A program made the translations under genes and the position numbers. Shown piece after piece: positions 15,998-25,226 of a DNA stretch of 64,000 bases. This DNA comes from Vagococcus lutrae (lineage in GTDB: Bacteria > Bacillota > Bacilli > Lactobacillales > Vagococcaceae): NCBI RefSeq assembly GCF_003987555.1, contig NZ_NGJW01000008.1, positions 29,663 through 93,662 of the forward strand. Reading direction: 5' to 3'. Below the pieces are notes generated by a model. That model did no database searches and was not told the origin of the DNA. It was given only the letters and a program-made list of their open reading frames with translations. Each line of letters starts with the position of its first letter. Position 1 is the first letter of the stretch.

Positions 15998-17659
15998 GTG
16001 ACTTTAGATTTTAAACAAAAAGTAATTTATCAAATCTATCCAAAATCTTTTCGCGACAGTGACGGCGACGGGATTGGTGATTTACGTGGTATTATAGAAA
16101 AAATACCGTATTTAAACGAATTAGGAATCGATATGATTTGGTTAAATCCGATTTTCCCGTCACCTCAAAAAGATAATGGATATGACGTATCTGATTACTG
16201 TAAGATTGACCCCCTATTTGGCACAATGGCTGATTTTGAAGAGTTAGTCGCAAAGCTAAAGGCAGTCAATATTGATATCATGTTTGATATGGTCTTTAAT
16301 CACACGTCGACAGAGCATGAATGGTTTCAAAAAGCGTTAGCGGGCGTTCCAGAATACCAAGATTTTTATATTCGTCATCCTTTAAAAACTGACGGTTCCT
16401 TGCCAACTAATTGGGAATCAAAATTCTCAGGGCCAGTCTGGGCACCTTTTGGCGATACTGGTGATTATTACTTACATCTCTTTGACCCGTCACAAGCCGA
16501 CTTAAATTGGCGTCACGAATCTGTACGCAAAAAACTTTATGACGTCGTTAATTTTTGGTTAGACAAAGGCGTTAAAGGTTTTCGTTTTGATGTTATTAAT
16601 CTTATAGGAAAAGATAAAGAGCTACGTGATGCTCTTCCTGGCGAAAATGATAAATTGCTTTACACCGATCGACCAATCGTTCATGATTATCTACATGAAA
16701 TGAATCAAGCTTCATTTGGTCAACATGACGGCATTATCACGGTAGGGGAAATGTCCTCCACGACAGTCGACCAAGGGATTCTCTATTCACAACCAGACCG
16801 CCAAGAGCTTTCAATGGTCTTTAGTTTTCATCATCTAAAAGTAGATTATGAAAATGGAGAAAAATGGACGGATATGCCTTATGACTTTATGGCATTAAAA
16901 CAGATTTTACATGAATGGCAAAAAGGAATGAACGACGGTAACGGCTGGAATGCACTTTTTTGGAATAATCACGACCAACCACGCGCGCTAAATCGTTTTG
17001 GCGATACTGGGCGCTATCGTGAAAAGTCAGCTAAGATGTTAGCAGCGAGTATGCACTTATTGCGCGGTACTCCTTACATTTATCAAGGTGAAGAAATCGG
17101 AATGATTAATCCAGAATTTGATTCGCTAGAAGACTATCAAGATGTTGAGTCCCACAATGCCTATCAGCAATTACGCGATGACGGACTTTCTGAGGAAAAA
17201 GCTTTACGAATGCTACGTGCTAAATCACGTGATAATGGGCGGACACCAATGCAGTGGAATGGTGGAAAACATGCAGGTTTCTCTAACGAAAAACCTTGGC
17301 TAAGTGTAGGAAAAAGTGCTGAAAGCATTCACGTTGAGCAGTCTTTAAACGAACCTGACTCAGTCTTTTATTTCTATCAACAATTAATACAATTACGTAA
17401 AGATTATCGTGTGATTTCACACGGCTCCTATGAAGCTTATCAGTTAGAGCATCCGGAAATTATGGCCTATGAACGCACTTATGAGTCTGAACGCCTTCTT
17501 GTGCTTAATAACTATCAAGATGTAGAAGCGACTATTACATTGCCTGATGATTATCTGAATGACCATACAACGTGGCTCATTGGAAATGGTACAAAACGAC
17601 CACTTACAAAAGAGATGACACTAGAACCTTATGAAACACTAGCACTTTATCTCGCTTAA
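15998..17659 (+). CDS. treC: trehalose-6-phosphate hydrolase (GH13)
   Basis: 553-aa cytoplasmic GH13 enzyme splitting trehalose 6-phosphate into glucose and glucose 6-phosphate. GH13 motifs: MFDMVFNHTS, GFRFDVINLIGK (nucleophile Asp), VGEMSS (acid/base Glu), WNNHDQPR. Start is GTG at 15998, 7 nt after AAAGGAG; an overlapping ATG is out of frame. Seventeen nt after treP. Also named treA in Bacillus. Confidence 0.95.
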   Translation: MTLDFKQKVIYQIYPKSFRDSDGDGIGDLRGIIEKIPYLNELGIDMIWLNPIFPSPQKDNGYDVSDYCKIDPLFGTMADFEELVAKLKAVNIDIMFDMVFNHTSTEHEWFQKALAGVPEYQDFYIRHPLKTDGSLPTNWESKFSGPVWAPFGDTGDYYLHLFDPSQADLNWRHESVRKKLYDVVNFWLDKGVKGFRFDVINLIGKDKELRDALPGENDKLLYTDRPIVHDYLHEMNQASFGQHDGIITVGEMSSTTVDQGILYSQPDRQELSMVFSFHHLKVDYENGEKWTDMPYDFMALKQILHEWQKGMNDGNGWNALFWNNHDQPRALNRFGDTGRYREKSAKMLAASMHLLRGTPYIYQGEEIGMINPEFDSLEDYQDVESHNAYQQLRDDGLSEEKALRMLRAKSRDNGRTPMQWNGGKHAGFSNEKPWLSVGKSAESIHVEQSLNEPDSVFYFYQQLIQLRKDYRVISHGSYEAYQLEHPEIMAYERTYESERLLVLNNYQDVEATITLPDDYLNDHTTWLIGNGTKRPLTKEMTLEPYETLALYLA

Positions 17660-17662
17660 CAG

Positions 17663-17703
17663 AAACAGCTCACTTCCTTTTTGACAAAAGGCGTGAGCTG
17701 TTT
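17663..17703. terminator. bidirectional terminator between treC and treR
   Basis: AAACAGCTCAC (17663-17673) pairs with GTGAGCTGTTT (17693-17703); an inner CCTTTT/AAAAGG stem closes the loop. It lies between convergent genes. Confidence 0.85.
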
Positions 17704-17728
17704 TCTACTATTATATGGTGATAAACGA

Positions 17729-18439
17729 CTATACATTTCGACGACGTGCAAATTCTACAAATTTAAATCGGTCTAGGCGATGTCTTGACTCTGTGTGTTG
17801 AAACAGACGCGTATCATCTAGATAGACATCACTTCGAACAACGACGACAAAAGGCTCTTGCAACTGCATTAACTCTTTATCCTCCGTTGTAGCCGGCTCT
17901 ACCGTAATCGTTTTTTTAGCGTAACTTATATCTAAATGATGTACTCCTTCAAGATAGGCATAAATAGAGTCTTCTGCTACTTCTGTTGGAATGTGTGGGA
18001 CAATCGCAGGATCAAAATAATCTTTATCTAAAATTAAGACCTCACCATTCACTAAGCGTTCTCTTAAAATATACTGAACTTCTGCCACCTCAGGCATATC
18101 ACTTTCTTCTCTTAACACATCTGGAAAAGAAAGATAGTCGTTCACTATTACTTTTGTGTTTCCTTTAATCCCTTGTGAGCGTTCAAGTTCTTTATAACTT
18201 GTTAATCCAGAAACAGGAAATTGATATTGACCAGTCGGTAAGACGATAGACCCTTTCCCTTGCTGTTTTTGAATATAACCGTGTTCTAATAAGAGATTCA
18301 AGGCTTTACGAACTGTTTCTCTGGAAACATCATACGTTTTGGTCAGTTCATTTTCACTAGGAAGTAAGTCTCCTTCTTGATAAATTCCCTGTCTTATTTT
18401 TTCTTCTAAGTCTTTAAAAATTAAATTAAATTTATTCAT
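17729..18439 (-). CDS. treR: trehalose operon repressor TreR (GntR/HutC)
   Basis: 236 aa. Winged HTH at 1-70 (SENELTKTYDVSRETVRKAL; QKQQGKGSIVL), then a UTRA domain ending TESRHRLDRFKFVEFARRR, as in TreR. It should bind the ACTTGTATATACAAGT site ahead of treP and release it with trehalose 6-phosphate. Convergent to the operon it controls. Confidence 0.9.
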   Translation of the reverse strand: MNKFNLIFKDLEEKIRQGIYQEGDLLPSENELTKTYDVSRETVRKALNLLLEHGYIQKQQGKGSIVLPTGQYQFPVSGLTSYKELERSQGIKGNTKVIVNDYLSFPDVLREESDMPEVAEVQYILRERLVNGEVLILDKDYFDPAIVPHIPTEVAEDSIYAYLEGVHHLDISYAKKTITVEPATTEDKELMQLQEPFVVVVRSDVYLDDTRLFQHTESRHRLDRFKFVEFARRRNV

Positions 18440-18485
18440 AACCCCAACCTCATCCTCTTTTTTTCCTCTCTATCGTACCATACTA

Positions 18486-18499
18486 TTAAGGTTCCTTAA
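18486..18499. promoter_or_regulatory. palindrome TTAAGGTTCCTTAA
   Basis: Arms TTAAGG and CCTTAA with a 2-bp centre, between divergent treR and the Rrf2 gene. Possible operator for Rrf2 or another factor. Confidence 0.35.
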
Positions 18500-18524
18500 A
18501 ATTTTAAAAAAGTGGTCGAATTGG

Positions 18525-18553
18525 TTGCATCATAGATAAAAAAAATCTATAAT
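18525..18553 (+). promoter_or_regulatory. promoter of the rrf2-yhgE operon with inverted repeat
   Basis: -35 TTGCAT (18525-18530), 17 bp, -10 TATAAT (18548-18553). The spacer holds ATAGAT-N7-ATCTAT, an inverted repeat suited to autorepression by Rrf2. Confidence 0.65.
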
Positions 18554-18586
18554 GATTTGTGACCTATTATTAATGGAGTGATTTAA

Positions 18587-19060
18587 ATGAAATTAACTAA
18601 TGCGACCGAACAAGCCGTCGCGATTGTCGCCATACTTGCGACACAATCGCATGAGACTCTTGTCTCATCTGAAACAATTTATCGTAAACTATCTGTTTCA
18701 CAGTCTTACATAAAAAAACTATTACGGAAATTAGTCGTAGCGGAAATTGTCTCTAGCGTTTCAGGAAACAGTGGTGGTTTCCAATTGAACAAGGCATTAC
18801 ACGATATCTCGCTTTATGATGTCGTGAAAGCTATTGAAGGACCGTTTCATTCTTTCCCAGATATTGGGGTACTCAAACAGGCGTTTGCTGAATTTGATGA
18901 AGAAGCACAAAACGGCCACTATGTTATCGCTAATTTTTTTACACAAGCTGATGAGTCTTGGAAAAACTCTTTAGCAAACATATCCGTAGCAGACGTTTTT
19001 ACAAAAGTTTTTCAAGGTTATGAAACCTTTCCAGTGCATGATTGGAACTTAGAACATTGA
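18587..19060 (+). CDS. Rrf2-family regulator
   Basis: 157 aa, winged-HTH Rrf2 fold: LTNATEQAVAIVAILAT, SVSQSYIKKLLRKLV recognition helix, SGNSGGFQL wing, YDVVKAIEGP. The three-cysteine cluster of IscR/NsrR is absent, so it is the non-Fe-S (YwnA-like) type; its signal is unknown. Located 15 nt before the YhgE gene, which it likely controls. Confidence 0.85.
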   Translation: MKLTNATEQAVAIVAILATQSHETLVSSETIYRKLSVSQSYIKKLLRKLVVAEIVSSVSGNSGGFQLNKALHDISLYDVVKAIEGPFHSFPDIGVLKQAFAEFDEEAQNGHYVIANFFTQADESWKNSLANISVADVFTKVFQGYETFPVHDWNLEH

Positions 19061-19075
19061 TAAGGAGTGAGTGCT

Positions 19076-21778
19076 ATGAAGCAAAAATTTAAAAACGTCT
19101 TCGAACTATATAAGTTAGATTGGCGACGTATTTATGATAACAAATTAACTTTTTTACTAATTATCGCCTTGATGATTATCCCATCACTTTACGCATGGTT
19201 TAACATTGCGGCACTATGGGATCCCTACTCAAATACAAAAGATATCGCGATTGCTGTTTATTCGGACGATGAAACTGCCGAAGTACTAGGTCAAACAGTC
19301 AATATTGGGGATAAAATTATCGATGGCTTGAAAGATAATGATAAGGTAGGTTGGCAATTCGTTAAGTCTAAATCTGAGCTAGATAAAGGCGTTCAAAGCG
19401 GAAAATATTACGGAGGAATTTACCTACCGAAAGATTTCTCTGAAAACCTCGTCAGCTTTGTCAGCGGAGATATTCAAAAGCCTAAAATTGAATACTCCGT
19501 CAACCAAAAAATCAACGCCATTGCACCTAAGATTACAGATAAAGGGGCAGCTGGTATCAAAGACACCATCTCAACAGAGTTTGTCGCAACAGTCAGTGAT
19601 ACGTTATTAAAAGTATTCAATGACATCGGGTACGATTTAGATAGTAACCTTGTGACTATTAACAAAATTAGCAGCAAAATTTTAACATTAGATGACAATC
19701 TTGATAATATTGACGGCTATGCTCAAAAGGTCGTACAACTCAACCAAGATTTCCCTGAATATAAGAAGAAAATTGATAAAGCACATGAAGTGATGGATTA
19801 CATTCCAGAAGTTGATAAACTCGGTGGGAAAATCGTAGAGTTAAATGACAAAATGCCAGAGATTAAAAAACAAGGGAAAATCGTCTATGACTTGCAAGAC
19901 AAAATTCCAGAAATACAAGACGCAGGCCGACAAATTGCTATGGTCGATGAAGATTTTGAGCAAGTGGAAGAAGGTATGAACAAAGCAATTACTGAAGCTA
20001 AAAACAGCCTTGTTATAATTGATAATCTGATAAAAATCATGCCTAAGGTAGCTCAATTAACAAAAGATTCCAACCAATTACTGCAAGATTTGAACAAGCA
20101 AGCGGAAAACTGGCCAACAGAATTTGATGAAATTGCCAATACCGTTCAGACAACTGGTACTCTTATTATCAATACATTAGATAGTGTTATTAAAGAACTA
20201 GAAGATTTACAAGATATTAAAATTATTGAACAAAATAAAGATGAAATTGCCAATGTCCTTTCTTCAATCGCTAATGTATTAAGTAAACAAGCTAAGTTGA
20301 TTGATACAAATGCAAACATTTTAGAAGCTTTGAGTCATATTATCAATACAGATAAATTTGATGCTAAGATTCAGGATTTAAGAAATAAAAGCAATCGTTT
20401 AAAATCAATAGCTACTGATTTAACTAATACCGCTAATGGTATTAGAGATGGTTCTATCACTGATCCTGATTTCACACCGTATATCAATGCCATAAAAGAT
20501 GTAAGAAATACTGTGGAAAAAATCATAAGTCCTGAATTAATCAGTACTTTAAAGAAAGACTTACAAGCAGTTATTAACATTATTAATGAGGGACAATCTA
20601 TCACAGGTGAAATAATTGATGAAAACATTATTGATAATATTTCTTCTTTACTAAGTAATACGAAAGTCCTTGTAGAAGAGACGATTCCTGTACTCGAAAA
20701 ATACCAAAAAGAATTACCTGCTATCAAGAAAGAAATTCATGATGCCAATCTCATGTTAAATGGCAACATGGACAAAATCGTTAATGGCATTAATAAAGCC
20801 GTCGCTATGTATGAAAATGACTTACCTGAAGCGGAAAAGAAACTAGCCTTAGCAGCTAATTTTGTTAAAAATGACTGGCCAGGCGTCAAAAAAGATTTAA
20901 ACAAAACGATGAAGTTGGTGGATGAAAAAGTCCCAGAAGTTGAAAAAGCTTTAGCTTCAGCCACGACGTTAATCCAAAATGATTGGCCTAATATCAAGAG
21001 CGGTATTCATAAAGCAGCAGGCTTTATCCGCGAGGGTCAAAAAGATGTCGATTTAGCAGAATTAATCAAACTTCTTAAATCCGATGCTCAATCAGAAAGT
21101 GATTTTATCGCCAATCCGGTCATGATTAATCAACACGATGTCTACCCAGTACCAAATAACGGTTCTGCCAGCGCACCTTTCTATACAGCGCTATGTTTAT
21201 GGGTCGGTGCTGTACTATTTTCAAGTATCGCAACAACCGATTTCCATTTATCAAAAGATGACCAAAAACGTTACAGCAAACGTCAACAGTTTTTAGCTCG
21301 TATGCTTACATTCCAAACTGTTGCCTTTTTCCAAGCATTGATTGTAGCATGTGGAAACTTGTGGTTATTAGGTACGTATGCATTTAACCCTGTGTATAAT
21401 GTATTGTTCGCATTATTTATCGCATTTGTCTTTATGATGATGGTTTATGTACTTGTCGCCTTGCTTGGCAACTTAGGTAAAGGGGCAGCCGTCATTATTC
21501 TCGTGCTTTCAATTTCCGGTGGTGGTGGTAACTATCCAATTGAAATGTCTGGTAAATTCTTCCAGTTCATTCATCCGTTTCTACCATTTACCCATGCCGT
21601 TAACTTACTACGTGAATCAGTCGGAGGCATCTATTGGCCAAACACGATTAAAGCCATGGTTATTTTACTCATTTTCGGTATTGCCTTCTTCTTACTAGGT
21701 GTCTTATTCTTCCCTGAAGTAAGAGGCTTTACGAAAAAACTAAATGAAAAATTACAAGAAGGTCATATCCTTCACTAA
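19076..21778 (+). CDS. YhgE/Pip domain membrane protein
   Basis: 900 aa. One N-terminal membrane segment (about 20-45; FLLIIALMIIPSLYAWFNI), a huge extracytoplasmic region (about 50-690) rich in helical repeats with recurring NDWP/W-P and LNxxMPEIKK-like units, then about five membrane segments as in ABC-2 type permeases. Same family as phage-infection protein (Pip) of Lactococcus, a phage receptor, and YhgE; related proteins accompany type VII secretion in some Firmicutes. ATG at 19076 follows AAGGAG by 8 nt. No ATPase partner nearby. Function uncertain. Confidence 0.85.
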   Translation: MKQKFKNVFELYKLDWRRIYDNKLTFLLIIALMIIPSLYAWFNIAALWDPYSNTKDIAIAVYSDDETAEVLGQTVNIGDKIIDGLKDNDKVGWQFVKSKSELDKGVQSGKYYGGIYLPKDFSENLVSFVSGDIQKPKIEYSVNQKINAIAPKITDKGAAGIKDTISTEFVATVSDTLLKVFNDIGYDLDSNLVTINKISSKILTLDDNLDNIDGYAQKVVQLNQDFPEYKKKIDKAHEVMDYIPEVDKLGGKIVELNDKMPEIKKQGKIVYDLQDKIPEIQDAGRQIAMVDEDFEQVEEGMNKAITEAKNSLVIIDNLIKIMPKVAQLTKDSNQLLQDLNKQAENWPTEFDEIANTVQTTGTLIINTLDSVIKELEDLQDIKIIEQNKDEIANVLSSIANVLSKQAKLIDTNANILEALSHIINTDKFDAKIQDLRNKSNRLKSIATDLTNTANGIRDGSITDPDFTPYINAIKDVRNTVEKIISPELISTLKKDLQAVINIINEGQSITGEIIDENIIDNISSLLSNTKVLVEETIPVLEKYQKELPAIKKEIHDANLMLNGNMDKIVNGINKAVAMYENDLPEAEKKLALAANFVKNDWPGVKKDLNKTMKLVDEKVPEVEKALASATTLIQNDWPNIKSGIHKAAGFIREGQKDVDLAELIKLLKSDAQSESDFIANPVMINQHDVYPVPNNGSASAPFYTALCLWVGAVLFSSIATTDFHLSKDDQKRYSKRQQFLARMLTFQTVAFFQALIVACGNLWLLGTYAFNPVYNVLFALFIAFVFMMMVYVLVALLGNLGKGAAVIILVLSISGGGGNYPIEMSGKFFQFIHPFLPFTHAVNLLRESVGGIYWPNTIKAMVILLIFGIAFFLLGVLFFPEVRGFTKKLNEKLQEGHILH

Positions 21779-21780
21779 CA

Positions 21781-21814
21781 AAAAAAGTTATTCCAAAATT
21801 GGAATAACTTTTTT
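21781..21814. terminator. bidirectional terminator
   Basis: AAAAAAGTTATTCC pairs perfectly with GGAATAACTTTTTT over a 6-nt loop, between the convergent YhgE and DsrE-like genes. Confidence 0.92.
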
Positions 21815-21816
21815 TA

Positions 21817-22161
21817 TTATGGGCGAATGTAAGCATAGCCTTCCTGTTGCTTTTCTGCTAATGCGACAACTCCTGCCGGTACGACTTCGTGCGTAATGGT
21901 CTTTAAATTAGCATGTTCGAGTAAAGCATGTCCTTTTAAAGCGTTACGGCAAAGTAATAACGCCACACGCGATTCATCTAAAACAGCCTTGACTTTGTCG
22001 ACAGTCTCTTTACTCTCTAAAAAGCGTACTGCCGGTCCATTCGCTAAAATCAGAATATGATATGTCGCTGCTCGTGATGTCATCTCATTAGCAAAGTTTT
22101 GGACGTTAGCCAGAACTAATGGCCATTTCTCTTGCTCATCAATATGGAATATGACGTTCAT
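21817..22161 (-). CDS. DsrE/DsrF-like protein
   Basis: 114-aa small cytoplasmic protein with DsrE fold features: hydrophobic beta strand MNVIFHID, ILILANGPAVRFL, VALLLCRNALKGH with one conserved-position cysteine, and a C-terminal HEVVPAGVVALAEKQQEGYAYIRP typical of the group. Sulfur-relay chemistry is known for DsrE/TusD, but many such small proteins are uncharacterised. Sixteen nt after xpt, so co-transcribed with it. Confidence 0.75.
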   Translation of the reverse strand: MNVIFHIDEQEKWPLVLANVQNFANEMTSRAATYHILILANGPAVRFLESKETVDKVKAVLDESRVALLLCRNALKGHALLEHANLKTITHEVVPAGVVALAEKQQEGYAYIRP

Positions 22162-22177
22162 CTATACTCACTCCTTT

Positions 22178-22759
22178 TTAAATATCGGCTTCTGTAAAGG
22201 TAATTTCATTTTCTTTTAGTGAGGCAATACGTGCAAGTGATACCACAGGGAATGGATATTTTTCTAATAGTGAGCGACCGTCTTGGAACGACTTTTCTAT
22301 CACAATTCCTAAACCAGCGATTGATGCACCGGCTTGTTGACATACTTCGATTAATCCTTCTGCTGCCTGTCCATTCGCTAAGAAATCATCTATTAACAAT
22401 GCATGGTCATCGGCTGTTAAAAATTTATTAGAAACTGACACTTGAAAGGTCGTTTGTTTTGTAAATGAATAAACCGAGCTAGTCAATAACTCTTCTTTCA
22501 TCGTTAAGCTTTTTGATTTTCGAGCAAAAATCATCGGCACTCCTAATGCTTGAGCCGCATACAAAGCGGGCGCAATGCCTGACGTTTCGATTGTTACAAC
22601 TTTTGTAATACCTGCTTCTTTAAAATAATCAGCAAATGTTTGGCCCACTTTCATCATTAAGTCAGGATCCACTTGGTGTGTCAAAAACTGATCGACTTTT
22701 AAAACACCGTCAGCAATAGCGTTGCCATCTTTTAAAATACGTGCTTCTAATTCTTTCAT
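22178..22759 (-). CDS. xpt: xanthine phosphoribosyltransferase
   Basis: 193-aa purine salvage enzyme converting xanthine and PRPP to XMP. The family N-terminus [14 protein letters not shown], the [16 protein letters not shown] loop and the PRPP motif [13 protein letters not shown] are present. ATG at 22759 follows AAAGGGG; the longer frame adds seven residues. Usually followed by a xanthine permease gene; here a DsrE-like gene follows. I found no purine riboswitch core upstream. Confidence 0.93.
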   Translation of the reverse strand: MKELEARILKDGNAIADGVLKVDQFLTHQVDPDLMMKVGQTFADYFKEAGITKVVTIETSGIAPALYAAQALGVPMIFARKSKSLTMKEELLTSSVYSFTKQTTFQVSVSNKFLTADDHALLIDDFLANGQAAEGLIEVCQQAGASIAGLGIVIEKSFQDGRSLLEKYPFPVVSLARIASLKENEITFTEADI

Positions 22760-22812
22760 CTGTTTTCCCCTTTTCCTCAAGTCAAGTACTTTCTTCTACG
22801 TTACGGATAAAC

Positions 22813-22825
22813 TGACAATTTGTCA
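22813..22825. promoter_or_regulatory. TGACAATTTGTCA inverted repeat in the xpt promoter
   Basis: The repeat overlaps a minus-strand -35 TTGACA that has a weak -10 (TAACGT) 17 bp downstream. It could be an operator for xpt; factor unknown. Confidence 0.4.
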
Positions 22826-22929
22826 ACAGTTGCCCTTTAAATTCTTATGATTCTCTGTCTTAATTTTTACTTTCTAAATGATAAAAATATGGTAAACTGA
22901 GCTAAACAACTATAAAAGGGTGAAAAACA

Positions 22930-24303
22930 ATGGCGGTAAAAACCGAAAGTAACCCCAATCAAATCATCACACTACCAATTAAACGTCTAGGTATTAATGG
23001 TGAAGGTATTGGTTATTATAAGAAAAAAGTAGTCTTTGTCACGGGAGCTTTACCAGATGAAACGGTAAAGGCAAAAATCACTCGCGTGACCCCCACATTT
23101 ATCGAAGCAAAGATGATTAAAGCACTGAAACCGTCAAAGAAACGTGTCATACCTCCTTGTCCTTTTTACGACCGCTGTGGTGGTTGTCAGCTTCAACACT
23201 TGGCTTATGAAGGACAGCTAGTTTATAAACGTGATGTCGTGAAACAGGCTCTCGCTAAGTTTAAACCAGCAGGCTATCAGTCGTACACATTACATCCTAC
23301 TATCGGAATGAAAAACCCTTGGCGCTATCGTAATAAATTACAATTTCAAATTCGTGAAGAACACGGAGAAGTCGTTGCCGGCCTATATGAGCCAAATTCA
23401 CATCAACTAGTCGCAATAGATGATTGTTACATTCAACAACCTACATCGATGTCGCTTTTAAATCAAATTATTAAAAAAATTCAAACTATTCATATACCTG
23501 CATACAACGAACGCGATCACAAAGGGATTTTAAAGACGGTCATGATTCGAGAAGGACTCGCTTCTAACGAGATACAAGTCGTGTTTATTACTCATAGTCA
23601 GCATTTGCCAAAATCACGCGTGTTAATCGATATGATAACTTCTGAGTTCCCACAAGTCGTCTCTATCATGCACAATGTGCAACCAACACGTGACTCTACT
23701 ATTATGGGAGATGTCACGCATCATCTGTGGGGAAAAGAAAGCATTGAAGAGACCCTACGTGATGTGACCTTTGACTTATCTGCTCGCGCTTTTTTCCAAC
23801 TAAACCCCGCTCAGACGGAAGTACTTTACAAAGAAGTCGAAAAAGCTCTTAACCCAAAACAACATCATCATATCGTGGATGCTTATTGTGGTGTTGGAAC
23901 GATTGGTCTGAGTTTAGCCAAAAAAGTGAGGGGGATCTGGGGAATGGATATTATTCCTTCAGCCATAGATGACGCGAAAGAAAATGCACGGCGACTAGGT
24001 GTAACCAATACACACTATGAAGTAGGAACGGCAGAAGCCTTACTACCTAAATGGCTCAAACAAGGTCAGACATTCGACGGGATTATTGTTGACCCACCAC
24101 GTACGGGCCTCGATAAATCCCTGTTAGATGCTCTTTGTCGCTATCCGACACCAACATTGGTTTACGTTTCTTGCAACCCGTCAACCTTAGCACGTGACTT
24201 AGTCACCCTTTCCAAATTTTATCACGTCGCCTATCTACAATCGGTCGATATGTTCCCTCAAACCGCTCGTTGTGAAGTGGTTGTAAAACTCACATTAAAA
24301 TAG
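22930..24303 (+). CDS. rlmD: 23S rRNA (uracil-C5) methyltransferase, RlmD/RlmCD type
   Basis: 457 aa. TRAM domain at about 10-70, a 4Fe-4S motif with C77, C83, C86 (CPFYDRCGGC) and a later Cys, then a SAM methyltransferase domain (VDAYCGVGTIGLSLA; VDPPRTGL) with the catalytic-Cys motif YVSCNPSTLARDL near the C-terminus. Methylates U1939, and in Bacillus-type RlmCD also U747, of 23S rRNA. Single gene with its own terminator. Confidence 0.9.
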   Translation: MAVKTESNPNQIITLPIKRLGINGEGIGYYKKKVVFVTGALPDETVKAKITRVTPTFIEAKMIKALKPSKKRVIPPCPFYDRCGGCQLQHLAYEGQLVYKRDVVKQALAKFKPAGYQSYTLHPTIGMKNPWRYRNKLQFQIREEHGEVVAGLYEPNSHQLVAIDDCYIQQPTSMSLLNQIIKKIQTIHIPAYNERDHKGILKTVMIREGLASNEIQVVFITHSQHLPKSRVLIDMITSEFPQVVSIMHNVQPTRDSTIMGDVTHHLWGKESIEETLRDVTFDLSARAFFQLNPAQTEVLYKEVEKALNPKQHHHIVDAYCGVGTIGLSLAKKVRGIWGMDIIPSAIDDAKENARRLGVTNTHYEVGTAEALLPKWLKQGQTFDGIIVDPPRTGLDKSLLDALCRYPTPTLVYVSCNPSTLARDLVTLSKFYHVAYLQSVDMFPQTARCEVVVKLTLK

Positions 24304-24310
24304 TGAGACA

Positions 24311-24348
24311 AAAAGACGACTTAACTCTTCTGAGATAAGTCGTCTTTT
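24311..24348. terminator. bidirectional terminator
   Basis: AAAAGACGACTTA (24311-24323) pairs with TAAGTCGTCTTTT (24336-24348), T tract on the plus side and A/T-rich on the other. Shared by rlmD and the sugar-kinase operon. Confidence 0.88.
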
Positions 24349-24352
24349 TTTA

Positions 24353-25210
24353 TTAAAGATATGCCAATCCAATGAGATTCGCATCATTGTAAAAATCACA
24401 TGTTTGCACGTTGGGCGTTAGGGGAGAACGTTGGCCATAAGACATTATTTTTGTTAAATGACGGTTGATATGAGCAATCAAATCAGGATTTTGCGAAATA
24501 CCGCCCCCGATAAGAATCACTTCTGGGTCGAGTATGTATTGCAAATTATAACACCCTAATGCTAGATAATGATACCATTCTTCGACGGCCTCTTGTGCTA
24601 TATTGTCACCCTGTTCAGCTAAAGCAAAAACTTCTTTTCCAGACAGTGCATGCATGTCGAGTCCTTTGGCTATCGAAACTTTGCGTGCCATATGAACTGC
24701 AGAGCCTAACTCTGCCCATTCTCGTCGGCCATCAATCAACATCATGCCAAATTCGCCTCCATAAAGATGATGCCCTTGACGAATTTTACCGTCTATCACC
24801 ATTGTACCGCCAATCCCCGTTCCTACTACTACAAACACAACATTCTTTTTACCTTTGGCAGCACCTTGATGACACTCTGCCAAAGCTGCACAGTTCGCAT
24901 CATTTTCCATTTTTACAGGAGCGCCGATTAACTTCACTAATCGCTCACGAATAGGAACCCCATGCAAAAATGCTAACGAACTAGCTCCCTCTAGATAGCC
25001 GGTTTCCTGATTTACAACTCCAGGTAAGCTAAGATGAAGAGCTTTTAAGTCATATTTCTCTCGATACCTCTGCCATTTTTCAAAAAGAGCTTGTTCTAAC
25101 AACTCCCAGCTTGCCACCATCGGCTCCGTCTGTTTATCAACTAAAGAAGCATCGTGCCAAATCGCTGTTTTTAATGCACTTCCTCCTATATCAACTACTA
25201 ATAGCGTCAT
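24353..25210 (-). CDS. ROK-family sugar kinase (SugK/BglK-like)
   Basis: 285 aa. Phosphate-binding motif DIGGSALKT at the N-terminus, sugar-binding ENDANCAALAE, and FVVVGTGIGGTMV. The ROK zinc motif (CxCGxxGC) is absent, as in beta-glucoside-kinase-like members. ATG at 25210 follows AAGGAG; the longer frame adds three residues. Last gene of the six-gene glyco-asparagine operon, in the place of sugK of the L. casei alf-2 cluster. It probably phosphorylates the released sugar (GlcNAc or a disaccharide); substrate unproven. Confidence 0.85.
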   Translation of the reverse strand: MTLLVVDIGGSALKTAIWHDASLVDKQTEPMVASWELLEQALFEKWQRYREKYDLKALHLSLPGVVNQETGYLEGASSLAFLHGVPIRERLVKLIGAPVKMENDANCAALAECHQGAAKGKKNVVFVVVGTGIGGTMVIDGKIRQGHHLYGGEFGMMLIDGRREWAELGSAVHMARKVSIAKGLDMHALSGKEVFALAEQGDNIAQEAVEEWYHYLALGCYNLQYILDPEVILIGGGISQNPDLIAHINRHLTKIMSYGQRSPLTPNVQTCDFYNDANLIGLAYL

Positions 25211-25226
25211 ACCAACCACTCCTTAT

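Noticed and set aside
22760..22929. Purine riboswitch ahead of xpt
   Set aside because: I looked for the conserved loop and junction bases on the minus strand and did not find them; a covariance scan would settle it.
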